The notes under the pieces: model-generated
Seen by the model: the letters and a program-made list of their open reading frames with translations, nothing else
Database searches by the model: none
What the model was told of the DNA's origin: nothing
Shown: in pieces, positions 41,885 through 50,933 of the stretch
Numbering within the stretch: the stretch's first letter is position 1
How the letters are laid out: each line of letters begins with the position of its first letter
NCBI RefSeq assembly: GCF_900117425.1
Contig: NZ_FPEH01000019.1
Span: forward strand, 1-64,000
Direction: 5' to 3'
Length of the DNA stretch: 64,000 nucleotides
From: Novosphingobium sp. NDB2Meth1
GTDB taxonomy: Bacteria; Pseudomonadota; Alphaproteobacteria; Sphingomonadales; Sphingomonadaceae
Position numbers and translations under genes: made by a program

Positions 41885-43205
41885 AGGCGATCTTGCCGCC
41901 GACGATTGACATGCGGAGCCGGTCGGCCGTGAGATCAGCCAGCACATCGGCCATCGCGCCCTCGCAAAGGATCAGGTCGGCAGGCGCGCCGGGGGCAATC
42001 GCGCCGCCACAATAGAGGCGCAGCGCAGCGAGCGGCTCGAGCCGCTCGTCCGGCCCCAGCGGCACACCGCGCGCTGTCCGGCGATCCCGCGCGCTGCGCA
42101 TCGCCAGCCAGGGATCGGCAGCGGCGTAAGGCGCATCCGAACCGCCGAGCAGCGCAATGCCGGCGCGCGCCAGCCGCGCGGCAGGGTAGAGATCGCCGTG
42201 CTGCGCGGCTGCGACCGCTTCGAGATAGCGATCCCCGCGATCATGGATGAATGCCGGATTGGTCACAACGGTCAGCCCGGCGGCGGCAATGACCGGCACG
42301 AACGTTTCCGGAATGAGCCCGCCATGCTCGATCCGGTCACCCGGCCGCGCGCCACCGGCAGCCTCCAGCGCGGCGAGGAACAGCGCGAGTTCGGCTTCGG
42401 TCACGCAATGCGCGGCGACGGCCCGCTGCTGCCGGCGGCCTTCCCCGATCCGTGCCGCCAACGCGGTGATCTCGGGCGGATCACGCTCGTCGATCAGCAG
42501 CTTGAGCGCGCCGAGCGCATAGCCCTCGCCCGGCCCCAGCGCTTCGCTACCCATCAGGATCAGGCGCTGCGGCACGGCACCAGCCAAGAGCCGCGCTTCA
42601 TCGGGACCATTGTGCGCGCCGGCATCGGTCAGTCCGGTCAGCCCGAATGCAGCAAGCTCGCCGCCCATCGCTCCGAGGTCGGGCAAGCTGCGCGGCAGGG
42701 CGCGGGCGAGCCAGCGATCCTCGCGCCAAAACTGTCCGGTCAGGTGCCCGCCGGCGTCGCGCTCGGCGCCCGGTGGCCAATCGCTGGTGCCAAGCGCGGC
42801 GAGCGCAGCGGAATTGAGCACCCACAAGGCGCCCGTCCGGTCCTGCAAACGGACCGGGCGATCCGGGACCCAGCGGTCGAGAAGCGCTGTATCAGGCAGA
42901 CCGGCAGCGCGCTCGTCATAGCCGACTGCGCGCAGCCACGGGCCGGGACGGGCAGCGACGAGAGCGGCACGCACCGCAGCCTCGGTCGTGAGCCCGGCGA
43001 GATCAACCGACTGCCGCCGGGCCGCGAGCGCCAGAATGTGCAGATGATGATCGTGCAGCCCCGGGAGCAGCGTGTCACCCGCGCAGTCGATCTCCATCGC
43101 GGCACGTGGTTGATCGAGGCCGATATCAGCAATTCGGCCGTCAGAAATCCGGATATCGGTAAGCGCCCCGCCCCATGGCCGCACTTGCCTCAGGATCAGG
43201 CTCAC
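41850..43205 (-). CDS. YtcJ-like metal-dependent amidohydrolase
   Basis: A 451-aa amidohydrolase of the YtcJ / amidohydrolase-3 type. It has an N-terminal composite beta-sandwich, GLHDHHLHILA for metal binding, AHCVTEAE, RIEHGGLI and LLGGSDAPYA. Possible substrates are cyclic amides, imides or ring systems; the assignment is to the family only. It starts with GTG overlapping the CoA-transferase stop as GTGA. It is the last gene of the eight-gene minus-strand operon, with its end running 35 bp into the convergent Ltp gene. Confidence 0.8.
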   Translation of the reverse strand: MSLILRQVRPWGGALTDIRISDGRIADIGLDQPRAAMEIDCAGDTLLPGLHDHHLHILALAARRQSVDLAGLTTEAAVRAALVAARPGPWLRAVGYDERAAGLPDTALLDRWVPDRPVRLQDRTGALWVLNSAALAALGTSDWPPGAERDAGGHLTGQFWREDRWLARALPRSLPDLGAMGGELAAFGLTGLTDAGAHNGPDEARLLAGAVPQRLILMGSEALGPGEGYALGALKLLIDERDPPEITALAARIGEGRRQQRAVAAHCVTEAELALFLAALEAAGGARPGDRIEHGGLIPETFVPVIAAAGLTVVTNPAFIHDRGDRYLEAVAAAQHGDLYPAARLARAGIALLGGSDAPYAAADPWLAMRSARDRRTARGVPLGPDERLEPLAALRLYCGGAIAPGAPADLILCEGAMADVLADLTADRLRMSIVGGKIAFNRDEAASPRR

Positions 43206-44125
43206 GCCAGCCGCCCCGCATAGGCGGCGGCCACGCGGGCCATCGCCATATCGATCAGCCCGCATTGCCCCGAAAAGACCGCGCGCGCTGCTTCCAGCCC
43301 AGTCAGCGGATCGGCGATCGCGTCACCCAGAAAGCGCGGTTCGCCTCGCTCCCAGCGGACCAGTCCGCCCGCCACAGCGCAATCATCGCCGAAGCCAACC
43401 CGCTGTGCGCCGGGACCGGCAAAGCCGTGCGCGGTGATCGCGACCCAGGTCAGGTCCGGCCAATCCGCCGGAACCAGCCCCAACCGGGCAAGCGCTGCCG
43501 GGCGGGCACTGGTGACCAGAACATCGGCCTCTTCGATCAGTTTGCGGAGCGCAGCCCTGCCCTCTGCTTCTCGCAAATCCAGCGCGACGCGGGACTTGCT
43601 CGCATTGATCCGCGCATCGAGCAGCGGCGAAGTCTGCGGGGTTGGATCGGGCCGACCGATGCTCTCGATCCGCACCACTTCGGCCCCGGCGCGCGCGAGC
43701 AGCCCGGCGCAGAGCGGCCCGGCCCACAGCGCCGACAGATCGACCACCCGGCGCGGAACGCGAAGCAGATCGGGTGTCGGCAGGGCTTGTGGCGCCGCTT
43801 CGCCAAGCACTGCCACCGGCAACTGAAGTTCGGCCGCGCGGTCGCGAAAGCTTGCCGCGCCAATCTCCTTCGCCAGTTCGGCCAGTGCAGCCCATGGCTC
43901 CCCTTCATGGCCGCAGAGCGCTGGAACCGTGTCCCGATCCTCCTCGCGTGCGAGATTGAGCGCGGCCCAGCCATCCTGCGCTTGCAGCAGACGGCAATGG
44001 CGGTTGGCCGAGGAGAGGCAGGGCTGATCCAGGCCGCCCGGCGCGTCGCGGACAAGGAGATCTTCTGCACGCCAGTCGAGGCCCGCAAGGCGCTCCTCCA
44101 CGATCGCCTCCAGTGCCGCGCTCAC
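43202..44125 (-). CDS. Short CaiB/BaiF-like CoA-transferase with rearranged domain order
   Basis: A 307-aa protein. Residues about 45-120 resemble the usual C-terminal part of CaiB proteins (DGWAALNLAREEDRDTV, LPVAVLGEA). Only then does the typical N-terminal Rossmann segment appear (RRVVDLSALWAGPLCAG), followed by DPLTGLEAA with a candidate catalytic Asp. Normal family members are near 400 aa with the reverse order, so this looks circularly permuted. The GTG start overlaps the preceding stop (GTGA), and so does the following start; it is clearly part of the operon. Activity is uncertain. Confidence 0.7.
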   Translation of the reverse strand: MSAALEAIVEERLAGLDWRAEDLLVRDAPGGLDQPCLSSANRHCRLLQAQDGWAALNLAREEDRDTVPALCGHEGEPWAALAELAKEIGAASFRDRAAELQLPVAVLGEAAPQALPTPDLLRVPRRVVDLSALWAGPLCAGLLARAGAEVVRIESIGRPDPTPQTSPLLDARINASKSRVALDLREAEGRAALRKLIEEADVLVTSARPAALARLGLVPADWPDLTWVAITAHGFAGPGAQRVGFGDDCAVAGGLVRWERGEPRFLGDAIADPLTGLEAARAVFSGQCGLIDMAMARVAAAYAGRLA

Positions 44126-45114
44126 GGTTCGATCGCATGGATCAGGCCCCAGTCCAGCGCCTGTGCAGCGCCGATCCGGAAGGCACCCAGCGCCAGCCAG
44201 AGCAGCCGCTGCCGCCCGATTGCGCGGACCAGCGTCACCGTGCCCCCCGCCCCCGGAATCAGGCCCATGCCAAGTTCGGGCAATTGCACAACAAGATCCG
44301 CCGCCGCGATCCGGTGCGCCGCCGCGGCGGGAACCTCGATCCCCGAACCGATGCAGGCCCCATGCAGCCGCGCGGTGGCGCGCGAGCCGAGCCGGTGCAG
44401 CACCCGCGCAGCGCTGTGCTGGGTGCGGATGACATGCGCCCGCGCCAGATCGCGCGCCGTGCCGAATTCGGCCAGCGAACCGCCGGTCGAGAAGCACTTT
44501 CCCTCGGCCTGCAGTGTCAGGTCCGGCGAGCTTGGGTCTTCCAGCACATTGACCAGCGCCTCATAGAGCGCATCGCGCATCGCCGCGGTCATGGCGTTGC
44601 GGTTGCCGGGAGACGCCAGCGTGAGGGTGACATGCTCCTCGTCGCGCGCATAGCGCACGGGATCAGCGGCCTGAACGCCGGCATCCGGCGCAGGCCTTGC
44701 GGCCATCCAGCGGGCGAACTCATCGCCGCCCAGCAGAGCCGAATAGGCCAGCGATTCGAGTTCGAGCGCGGTATCGAAGGCCAGTCCTTCCCCGTGCCGC
44801 ACCACGCGTGCGAGCAGGGCGGTGGCAATAGGAGCACGGGCAGCCATGGCCTGCACGGCCCCCAATTGTGCGCCAAGCCTCCCCGGCGCAACGCTCACCC
44901 ACGGCATTGGAGCACCAGCCCGCGTCGTCACCAGCGCATCGTACGCGGCAGCATCCACGTCGGGCAGGTGCCCATCCCGGTCGACCAGCACAGCGACCGC
45001 GCCTGTCGGCACACGTTCGCCGGGCGCGAGCAGCACCAGCGGCGAGCCGGACAGCGGCGAAAACGCCTCCTCGCTCAAGAGGTCTGATGGAACGGCGGAC
45101 ATCCCCCGTTTCAT
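44122..45114 (-). CDS. Crotonase-family protein with N-terminal extension
   Basis: About 330 aa. The C-terminal 180 residues form a crotonase domain with Glu in GSGIEVPAA, LPELGMGLIPGAGGT and the oxyanion stretch CFSTGGSLAEFG. The first 150 residues contain FDTALELESLAYSALLGGDEFARW, which resembles the end of another crotonase, so the protein may be a degenerate crotonase fused to an intact one. The ATG at 45114 is chosen over an upstream TTG; an ATG 12 bases later is possible. The neighbours are two CoA-transferases. Confidence 0.75.
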   Translation of the reverse strand: MKRGMSAVPSDLLSEEAFSPLSGSPLVLLAPGERVPTGAVAVLVDRDGHLPDVDAAAYDALVTTRAGAPMPWVSVAPGRLGAQLGAVQAMAARAPIATALLARVVRHGEGLAFDTALELESLAYSALLGGDEFARWMAARPAPDAGVQAADPVRYARDEEHVTLTLASPGNRNAMTAAMRDALYEALVNVLEDPSSPDLTLQAEGKCFSTGGSLAEFGTARDLARAHVIRTQHSAARVLHRLGSRATARLHGACIGSGIEVPAAAAHRIAAADLVVQLPELGMGLIPGAGGTVTLVRAIGRQRLLWLALGAFRIGAAQALDWGLIHAIEP

Positions 45115-45130
45115 CGACCAAAGCCTGTTG

Positions 45131-46360
45131 TCAGGCAATGGCCCCCTTGCCCTTGAGCGCCTCGATCCGGTCCCATTCGAGCCCCAGCTCCATCAGGAAC
45201 AGCTCGGTATGCTCCGAAGCTTCGGGCGCGCGGGTGTTGCTGGCGGGCTGCCTGTCGAACTGCACCGGATTGGAAACGAGCTTGATCGGCGGACCGCCAT
45301 CTGCGCTCTCGACCTCGAAAATGAAGCCGTTGGCCTGAACCTGCTCGTCATGCTCGATATCGGCGGGGGATTGGTAGGCCGCCCATTGCCCCTTCATCGT
45401 CTTCAGCCGTTCCTGCCAATAGGCAAAAGGCTGCGACGCCATGGCCTTCTTCACTTCCTGATAGGCCGCCATCGAATTCTCCCACAGCTTCTCGATGGTC
45501 GAAAAGCGCGGATCGGCGGCGCATTCGGGAATGCCGAGATGGGTGAAGGTATCCTCGATGAGCTGCGACGGCGAGAGCACCGTCAGGTTGATGAACCCGC
45601 CGTCCGAGGTCTTGAATACGCCCATGAACGGGTTGGTGCCGACGACATCCTGACCCGGCAGCGCATTGACGAAGGGGTTGGTCTTGAGCTCCATGCACAC
45701 ATCGATGCTGCAGGCCGTCGCCCAGATGCCCGAAGAAAGGAGCGAGACGTCGACTTCGGTCGGCTCGCCGGTCCGTTCGCGGTGGAACAGCGCGGCGGCG
45801 ATCCCGCCGGCAATGTTCATGCCGCCGATCGTATCGCCATAAGCCGGGCCCGGCTGCAGAAGCGGGCCATCCAGTTCCTTCGGCGTGACGAGGATCGAGG
45901 ACCCGCCGCGTGCCCAGTAGGCGGTCGAATCGAACCCGCCCTTGTCGCGCTCGGGGCCTTTTTCGCCAAAGGCCGAGCCGCGCACATAGATGATATCGGG
46001 ATTGGCGGCGCGGATATGCTCCAGATCGATGCCCAGCTTCTGCCGTGCGGAAGGCAGATAGTTGGTCAGGAACACGTCGCAGGTCTTTGCAATCTCATAG
46101 AGAAGTTCGCGCCCTTCGGCGGTCGAGATATCAATGCCCACACTGCGCTTGCCGCGATTGGGATGCTGCATCAGCGACGAGCGCTGCGGATTGACCGCAA
46201 GGCGCTGCAGTTCCTTGATGCCGCGCTGGGCATCGCCGCGCACCGGGTGCTCGATCTTGATCACATCGGCGCCCCAGTCCGTCAGCACCGCGCCCGCCGC
46301 CGGGACGAATGTGAACTGCGCCACTTCAAGGACGCGCACGCCCTGCATTACCTTGGTCAT
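45131..46360 (-). CDS. CaiB/BaiF family III CoA-transferase
   Basis: A 409-aa single-module CaiB/BaiF protein of standard length. It opens with [19 protein letters not shown]. It has [19 protein letters not shown] and YGDTIGGMN, whose Asp is at the expected catalytic position. It should transfer CoA between an acid and an acyl-CoA, allowing activation without ATP. The start at 46360 follows GAGGACAGGGC. It lies between the ALDH (11 bp upstream) and the crotonase in the eight-gene operon, so the ALDH product acid is a likely acceptor. Confidence 0.88.
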   Translation of the reverse strand: MTKVMQGVRVLEVAQFTFVPAAGAVLTDWGADVIKIEHPVRGDAQRGIKELQRLAVNPQRSSLMQHPNRGKRSVGIDISTAEGRELLYEIAKTCDVFLTNYLPSARQKLGIDLEHIRAANPDIIYVRGSAFGEKGPERDKGGFDSTAYWARGGSSILVTPKELDGPLLQPGPAYGDTIGGMNIAGGIAAALFHRERTGEPTEVDVSLLSSGIWATACSIDVCMELKTNPFVNALPGQDVVGTNPFMGVFKTSDGGFINLTVLSPSQLIEDTFTHLGIPECAADPRFSTIEKLWENSMAAYQEVKKAMASQPFAYWQERLKTMKGQWAAYQSPADIEHDEQVQANGFIFEVESADGGPPIKLVSNPVQFDRQPASNTRAPEASEHTELFLMELGLEWDRIEALKGKGAIA

Positions 46361-46371
46361 GCCCTGTCCTC

Positions 46372-47847
46372 TCACGCAGCGTGGAAGCTGATGACTTTCT
46401 GATAAGTGAATTCGTTGAGGCCATCCTCGCCGTATTCGCGGCCATAGCCCGAGCGTTTGATCCCGCCGAACGGCGCATCGGAGAGCATCGTGCCGCCGCC
46501 GCCGTTGATCGCCACGCTGCCGGTGCGGATGCGCAGCGCCATCTCGTAGGCCTTGCCCGCATCGGCCGAACAGATCGCGCCGGAGAGGCCGAAATCGCTG
46601 GCATTGGCGAGCGCGATGGCCTCATCGTCATCGTCGAAGCCGATCACCGCGCCGATCGGGCCGAACACTTCCTCTTGCGCGAGGCGGCTGTCGTTGCGCA
46701 CGCTGTCGAACAGTGTCGGCTCAAAGTAGAAGCCATTGTCCAGCCCGCCGGGCCGCTTGCCGCCCGCGACCAGTGTCGCACCTTCATCGAGCGCGATCTG
46801 GACGTAGCGCTCGGTCCGCTCGCGCGCAACTTCGCGAATCAGCGGGCCGTAGTTGACCGAAGGATCAGCGGGGTTGCCGATCTTGAGATGCGCGATCATC
46901 GCCTTCAGCGTCTCGACGAATTGCGGGCGGATGGAGTTGTGAACGAGGTGCCGCGTGGTGAGCGCGCAGCCCTGCCCGCAGTGGATGGTAAAACCGCCGA
47001 GCGCTGCCATTGCCGCTTCCTGCAAATTGGCATCAGCGCGCACGATCAGCGCGGACTTGCCGCCCAGTTCCATCACGATCCGCTTGAGCGTGGGCGCGCC
47101 CTGTGCCTGGATCATTTCGCCGACCTTGTCCGAACCGGTAAAGTGCACCAGATCGACGCGCTTGTCGCTCGTCAGCAGACGGCTCGCCTCGATATCGCCG
47201 GTGACCACGCTGAGCACGCCCTTGGACAGCCCGACCGCGTCGGCGATCTCGCCCAGGATCAGGGCCTGCATCGGCGTGTAGGGCGACGGCTTGAGCACCA
47301 CGGTGCAGCCCACCACCAGCGCCGGAACCACTTTGCCAACATTGAGGAAGAACGGGAAATTGTAGGGCGAGATTGCTGCAACAACACCCACCGGCTCTCG
47401 GCTGACGACCCCGGTGCCGAGCGTCGTCGTGCCCTGCGCGTTGGGGGTCAGTTCCACCGGAAGCGGCGTGACCGCCGGACGGCTGGCGAGCTCCACCGTG
47501 CGGCGGGCGTGCTTCATCGGGATGCCATATTGCAGGAACCCGGCCAGCATCTGCGTCGCGCCCGCCTCGGCCACGATCATCGCCACGATCTCTTCGCGGC
47601 GCGCATCGATCGCATCGAGGAAGCGCGTCATCATCGCCTGACGCTGAGCGACGGGCAGACGCGGCCAGTCACCATGATCAAACGCCTCGCGCGCCGCGGC
47701 GATTGCAGCATCGACTTGGGCCGTGCTGCCGACGGGCGCTTCGATCAGCAGGCTTTCGTCGGCGGGATTGATCACCGGCTCGGTAACCAGCGTCGGCTGC
47801 CATTCGCCGCCAACGTAGATGCAGCCGGGGTGTTTCAGGAAGCTCAT
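46372..47847 (-). CDS. Aldehyde dehydrogenase
   Basis: A 491-aa ALDH with SPYNFPFF, Glu in MELGGKS, Cys in GQGCALTTR and the C-terminal substrate-tunnel segment [13 protein letters not shown]. It is 10 bp after the P450 gene and 11 bp before a CoA-transferase, which suggests the series alcohol, aldehyde, acid, CoA ester. The start at 47847 has GAGGA before it; the frame is open further upstream but overlaps the P450 gene. It differs clearly from the ALDH at 34434. Confidence 0.9.
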   Translation of the reverse strand: MSFLKHPGCIYVGGEWQPTLVTEPVINPADESLLIEAPVGSTAQVDAAIAAAREAFDHGDWPRLPVAQRQAMMTRFLDAIDARREEIVAMIVAEAGATQMLAGFLQYGIPMKHARRTVELASRPAVTPLPVELTPNAQGTTTLGTGVVSREPVGVVAAISPYNFPFFLNVGKVVPALVVGCTVVLKPSPYTPMQALILGEIADAVGLSKGVLSVVTGDIEASRLLTSDKRVDLVHFTGSDKVGEMIQAQGAPTLKRIVMELGGKSALIVRADANLQEAAMAALGGFTIHCGQGCALTTRHLVHNSIRPQFVETLKAMIAHLKIGNPADPSVNYGPLIREVARERTERYVQIALDEGATLVAGGKRPGGLDNGFYFEPTLFDSVRNDSRLAQEEVFGPIGAVIGFDDDDEAIALANASDFGLSGAICSADAGKAYEMALRIRTGSVAINGGGGTMLSDAPFGGIKRSGYGREYGEDGLNEFTYQKVISFHAA

Positions 47848-47857
47848 GGCAATATCC

Positions 47858-49114
47858 TCAGGCTGCGTCCCAGATGATCGGGAGATTGCGGATCGAAAGG
47901 AGGCCGGGCACGACGGTGGTGTCGGTCCCGGGCTTGATCCGGAAGGGCTGCGGAATGCGCGTGAACCATTCGTCCAGTAGCACCCGAAGCTCGCGCCGGG
48001 CGAGATGCGCGCCGAGGCACAAGTGGATGCCGCCCGAAAGCGCATAGTGACGGTTTACCTGCCGTTCAGGATCGAACGTGCGAGGATTTGCGAACTGCGC
48101 GGGATCGAAATTGCCCGAGCTGTTGAAGACCGAAACCCAGTCCCCGGCCTTGATCTCGATCCCGTGCCAGGTGAAATCGCGTTTCACCTTGCGGCCCGAA
48201 TTGATGAGCGGCTGGACCCGCAGAAACTCCTCGACCGCCGTGGGAATGATCGCCGGATTGTCGCGAATCCGCGCTTGAAGGGCTTGGTCCATGCCGAGCC
48301 GACGAAACATCTGGCTTACCGACGAGGCCACTGTATCGAGCCCGCCCAGCCACAGGAACCAGGTCATCCCGATCACTTCGGTCGGAGTAAGCGGCTCGCC
48401 TTCCAGCTTGCCATTGGCGATATAGCTGCCGAGCGTCTCGTCCGGCGCGGCCTGCTTTTCGGCGATGAAGCCGCGCAGGTACGCGAGAATGCCGCGCACG
48501 GCGGCCGCCTTGGCGGCGATGTCCGGTACGTGGAGGATGTTCCATTCCCATTCGAGGAACTGGTCGAACATCGAAAACGGCAGGCCCATCAGATCGAGGA
48601 AGACCCTGACCGGGAAGATCCGTCCAAAATCATAGGCAATATCGACCTCGCCCCTTGCCGCAAACTCGTCGATCATTTCACCGATGATCGCACGGATGCG
48701 CGGCTCCATCGCCTTCATCGCGACCGGCGTGAACCACGGGTTGAGGAAGCGGCGATACTTGGCATGATCGGGCGGATCGATCCCTAGCGGGATCGAGGGC
48801 CAGTGCTCTCCGGCTAACGCCTGAAACTGCGCCACGCCTTCGGTGGAGAACAGGTCATTGTCTTCATAGACCCGGCGAATGTCTTCATACCGCGTGACGA
48901 CCCAGGCCCCGCACTGGTTGCCGCTCGTTGGCCAGGGGTAATAGTGGATCCGCGGGAACTCGGGATCGCGCAGCACATCGGTCGGTGCATAGGGATCAGG
49001 CAGGTCGTTCGCGACCTGACCGTTGGCAAAGCGGGTATCGAGCACAAGCTCCGGCGGAACATGCGCCGGAACCGGCGGCGCATCGGCAGGCGCGCGGGAA
49101 ACCGGACAGGTCAC
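47858..49114 (-). CDS. Cytochrome P450
   Basis: A 418-aa soluble P450. I-helix GGLDT (257-261), ExxR (Glu296-Arg299) and heme loop SGGIHLCLG with ligand Cys366 are present. The residue seven before the cysteine is Leu359 where Phe is almost universal, an unusual change. The acid-alcohol pair of the I-helix is kept, so hydroxylation activity is expected. It starts with GTG overlapping the stop of the small membrane protein (GTGA). No redox partner gene is adjacent. It belongs to the TetR/TTGACG-controlled operon. Confidence 0.9.
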   Translation of the reverse strand: MTCPVSRAPADAPPVPAHVPPELVLDTRFANGQVANDLPDPYAPTDVLRDPEFPRIHYYPWPTSGNQCGAWVVTRYEDIRRVYEDNDLFSTEGVAQFQALAGEHWPSIPLGIDPPDHAKYRRFLNPWFTPVAMKAMEPRIRAIIGEMIDEFAARGEVDIAYDFGRIFPVRVFLDLMGLPFSMFDQFLEWEWNILHVPDIAAKAAAVRGILAYLRGFIAEKQAAPDETLGSYIANGKLEGEPLTPTEVIGMTWFLWLGGLDTVASSVSQMFRRLGMDQALQARIRDNPAIIPTAVEEFLRVQPLINSGRKVKRDFTWHGIEIKAGDWVSVFNSSGNFDPAQFANPRTFDPERQVNRHYALSGGIHLCLGAHLARRELRVLLDEWFTRIPQPFRIKPGTDTTVVPGLLSIRNLPIIWDAA

Positions 49115-49470
49115 TGGCTATCCCCCCGCGCGCTATAGTGGCGGCCGAGCAGGACGGCAGCCGTATTGCCCTTGGTGCGGAACGACTGGACCAGCAGATA
49201 GGCGAACGTGAACAGGCAACCGCCCATGATCGAGAGCACCGCAAACAGCACGCCGAGCAGCCGGGATTTCGCGTGCCAGACCATCCACATCGCGATCAGC
49301 AGTAGCATGCAGAAGAAATCGGTGTTGAACTGCGCGCGCCAGGGATGAGCCATATCGCCGAAGAAAAAGTCCCCGGCCTTGTCCCAGCCGAGCGTCTGGC
49401 CGGCATGGACCGTGACAATCAGCAGGCGCAGCCATGCTGCCGCCAGCGCGATGCGGAAAAGTTGGATCAT
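49111..49470 (-). CDS. Small integral membrane protein
   Basis: A 119-aa protein with three predicted membrane helices: about residues 4-23 (ALAAAWLRLLIVTV), 50-68 (FFCMLLLIAMWMVW) and 72-95 (LGVLFAVLSIMGGCLFTFAY). The C-terminal tail is basic. I do not recognise the family. Its position directly before a P450, with a 4-bp overlap, and after an amidohydrolase suggests a membrane-associated helper, perhaps for substrate entry or anchoring. The start at 49470 is 14 bp after the upstream gene. Confidence 0.7.
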   Translation of the reverse strand: MIQLFRIALAAAWLRLLIVTVHAGQTLGWDKAGDFFFGDMAHPWRAQFNTDFFCMLLLIAMWMVWHAKSRLLGVLFAVLSIMGGCLFTFAYLLVQSFRTKGNTAAVLLGRHYSARGDSQ

Positions 49471-49484
49471 GCTAAACACTCCCG

Positions 49485-50798
49485 TCACGCCGAAGCGAAC
49501 ATCTTCTCGATATCGCCCGACGTCACCGCGCGCCGCGCCTTGCCGATCGCATCCATGCTTTCGGTCTTCAGGCCTCCGAGATTGTGGCGCGGGCTGACAT
49601 CGACGTCCTTGCCCAGTTCGCGCAGGTGGCCGACAGTGCAGTTTGCTCGCCCGCCATTGAGCGCAAAGGCATCGAAGCTGTATTCGCGCATGACGTTTTC
49701 GTGGGTGATCTTGTCGATCACCGCCGGATCGAGCCCGTTGACCGAGGCCCAGAGATATTCGGGAACGTTGGGCCAGACAGTGTCCGAGTGCGGATAGTCG
49801 CATTCATAAGCGACCATGTCGGCGTTCATGTAATCGAGATTCTTGATCCCGAACTGGTCATCGATGAAGCACGAGATGATGTGCCGCTTGAACACATCGG
49901 ACGGACGCTCGCCTGCGAAATCGCTGAAGGTCCACTCGTGGTGGTGCTCGTAAGTGAAGTCAGCCCGCTCGAGGAAATAGGGGACCCAGCCGATCCCGCC
50001 TTCCGACAAAGCCATGCGCAGACCCGGATAGCGCTTCCAGAAGCTGGCGAAAGTCCAGTCCGCCGCCGAGTTGGCAATCGAGATCGGCATTGCGGTGATC
50101 CACGCGTCGATCGGGCTCTCGCTGCTGGGGTGGAGCGCCCGCGCGCCGGTGCCGATGTGGCAGTTGATCACCATCTTGAGGTCTTCGCAGGCCTGCCAGA
50201 ACGGCTCCCAATAGGCGTTGTGGATGCTCGGCAGGCCGATGTTCGCGGGATTGTCGGAGAATGACACCGCATGGCAGCGGAGCGCGCTCATCCGCTTCAG
50301 TTCGCGCACCGTCTCGTCGATATCCCAGGCCGGCACGAGGCACATCGGGATGAAGCGACCCGGCGCGCTGGCGCACCATTCCTGCACGTGCCAGTCGTTC
50401 CAGGCCCGGCAGGCGAGCAGCGATTCGGCTGGATCCTTTTTCGCCATGCCGACAAACACCCCGCCGGCAAAGCTGGGCATCGTCGGGAAATTGAGACTGG
50501 CGAGCACGCCATTGGCGTTCATGTCGTCGACCCGAAGCTTGGGATCATATGTGCCCGGGCGAAGCTGATCGAAGGTCGTCGGCTCCATGCCATATTCGCT
50601 GCGCGGTCGGCCAACGACCGCGTTCAGCCCGATCGTGGGGAAGCGCTGGTCGTTCCACAGCCAGACATCCTTGCCATCCTGCTGTATGATGCGCGGCGCG
50701 CGGTCTTTCTTGCCTTCGGGATAGTGGCGGATGAACGCTTCGGGCGGCTCGATCGCATGATCGTCGACGCTGATGATCACCATGTCTTCCATTTGCAT
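49485..50798 (-). CDS. Amidohydrolase family 2 (PF04909-type) protein
   Basis: A 437-aa TIM-barrel metal hydrolase with SVDDHAIEPPEAF near the start, VINCHIGTG in the middle and YECDYPHSDTVWP near the C-terminus. It is longer than its paralogues at 20081 and 23185, with a C-terminal extension. The ATG follows GGGAGAGCAGCG. It heads the eight-gene minus-strand operon, and a TTGACG-type operator lies 46 bp upstream. Proteins of this group hydrolyse or decarboxylate acids with a carbonyl or ring; the substrate is not known. Confidence 0.82.
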   Translation of the reverse strand: MQMEDMVIISVDDHAIEPPEAFIRHYPEGKKDRAPRIIQQDGKDVWLWNDQRFPTIGLNAVVGRPRSEYGMEPTTFDQLRPGTYDPKLRVDDMNANGVLASLNFPTMPSFAGGVFVGMAKKDPAESLLACRAWNDWHVQEWCASAPGRFIPMCLVPAWDIDETVRELKRMSALRCHAVSFSDNPANIGLPSIHNAYWEPFWQACEDLKMVINCHIGTGARALHPSSESPIDAWITAMPISIANSAADWTFASFWKRYPGLRMALSEGGIGWVPYFLERADFTYEHHHEWTFSDFAGERPSDVFKRHIISCFIDDQFGIKNLDYMNADMVAYECDYPHSDTVWPNVPEYLWASVNGLDPAVIDKITHENVMREYSFDAFALNGGRANCTVGHLRELGKDVDVSPRHNLGGLKTESMDAIGKARRAVTSGDIEKMFASA

Positions 50799-50843
50799 CG
50801 CTGCTCTCCCGCCAACCGGCCGCGCATCGCTCGCGACTCAAAA

Positions 50844-50860
50844 GTTGATGAAGCGTCAAT
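50844..50860. promoter_or_regulatory. TTGACG-type operator, copy 3
   Basis: GTTGATGAAGCGTCAAT, with the same 7-3-7 geometry as copies at 36733 and 38364 and one half-site perfect. It is located upstream of the eight-gene operon beginning at 50798. Confidence 0.65.
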
Positions 50861-50905
50861 TTAACGAATGGACGCCCCGGCTGCAATCAGATAATCGTGA
50901 ACTGA

Positions 50906-50919
50906 GTTAGATAACTGGG
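50906..50919 (+). promoter_or_regulatory. Operator-like element A, copy 8
   Basis: GTTAGATAACTGGG, 15 bp upstream of the DUF35 gene at 50934. The final GT is changed to GA; the tail GGGA resembles copies 3 and 6. It lies 46 bp from the TTGACG operator, so this divergent region carries both element types. Confidence 0.45.
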
Positions 50920-50933
50920 ACGGGAGATCAGGT

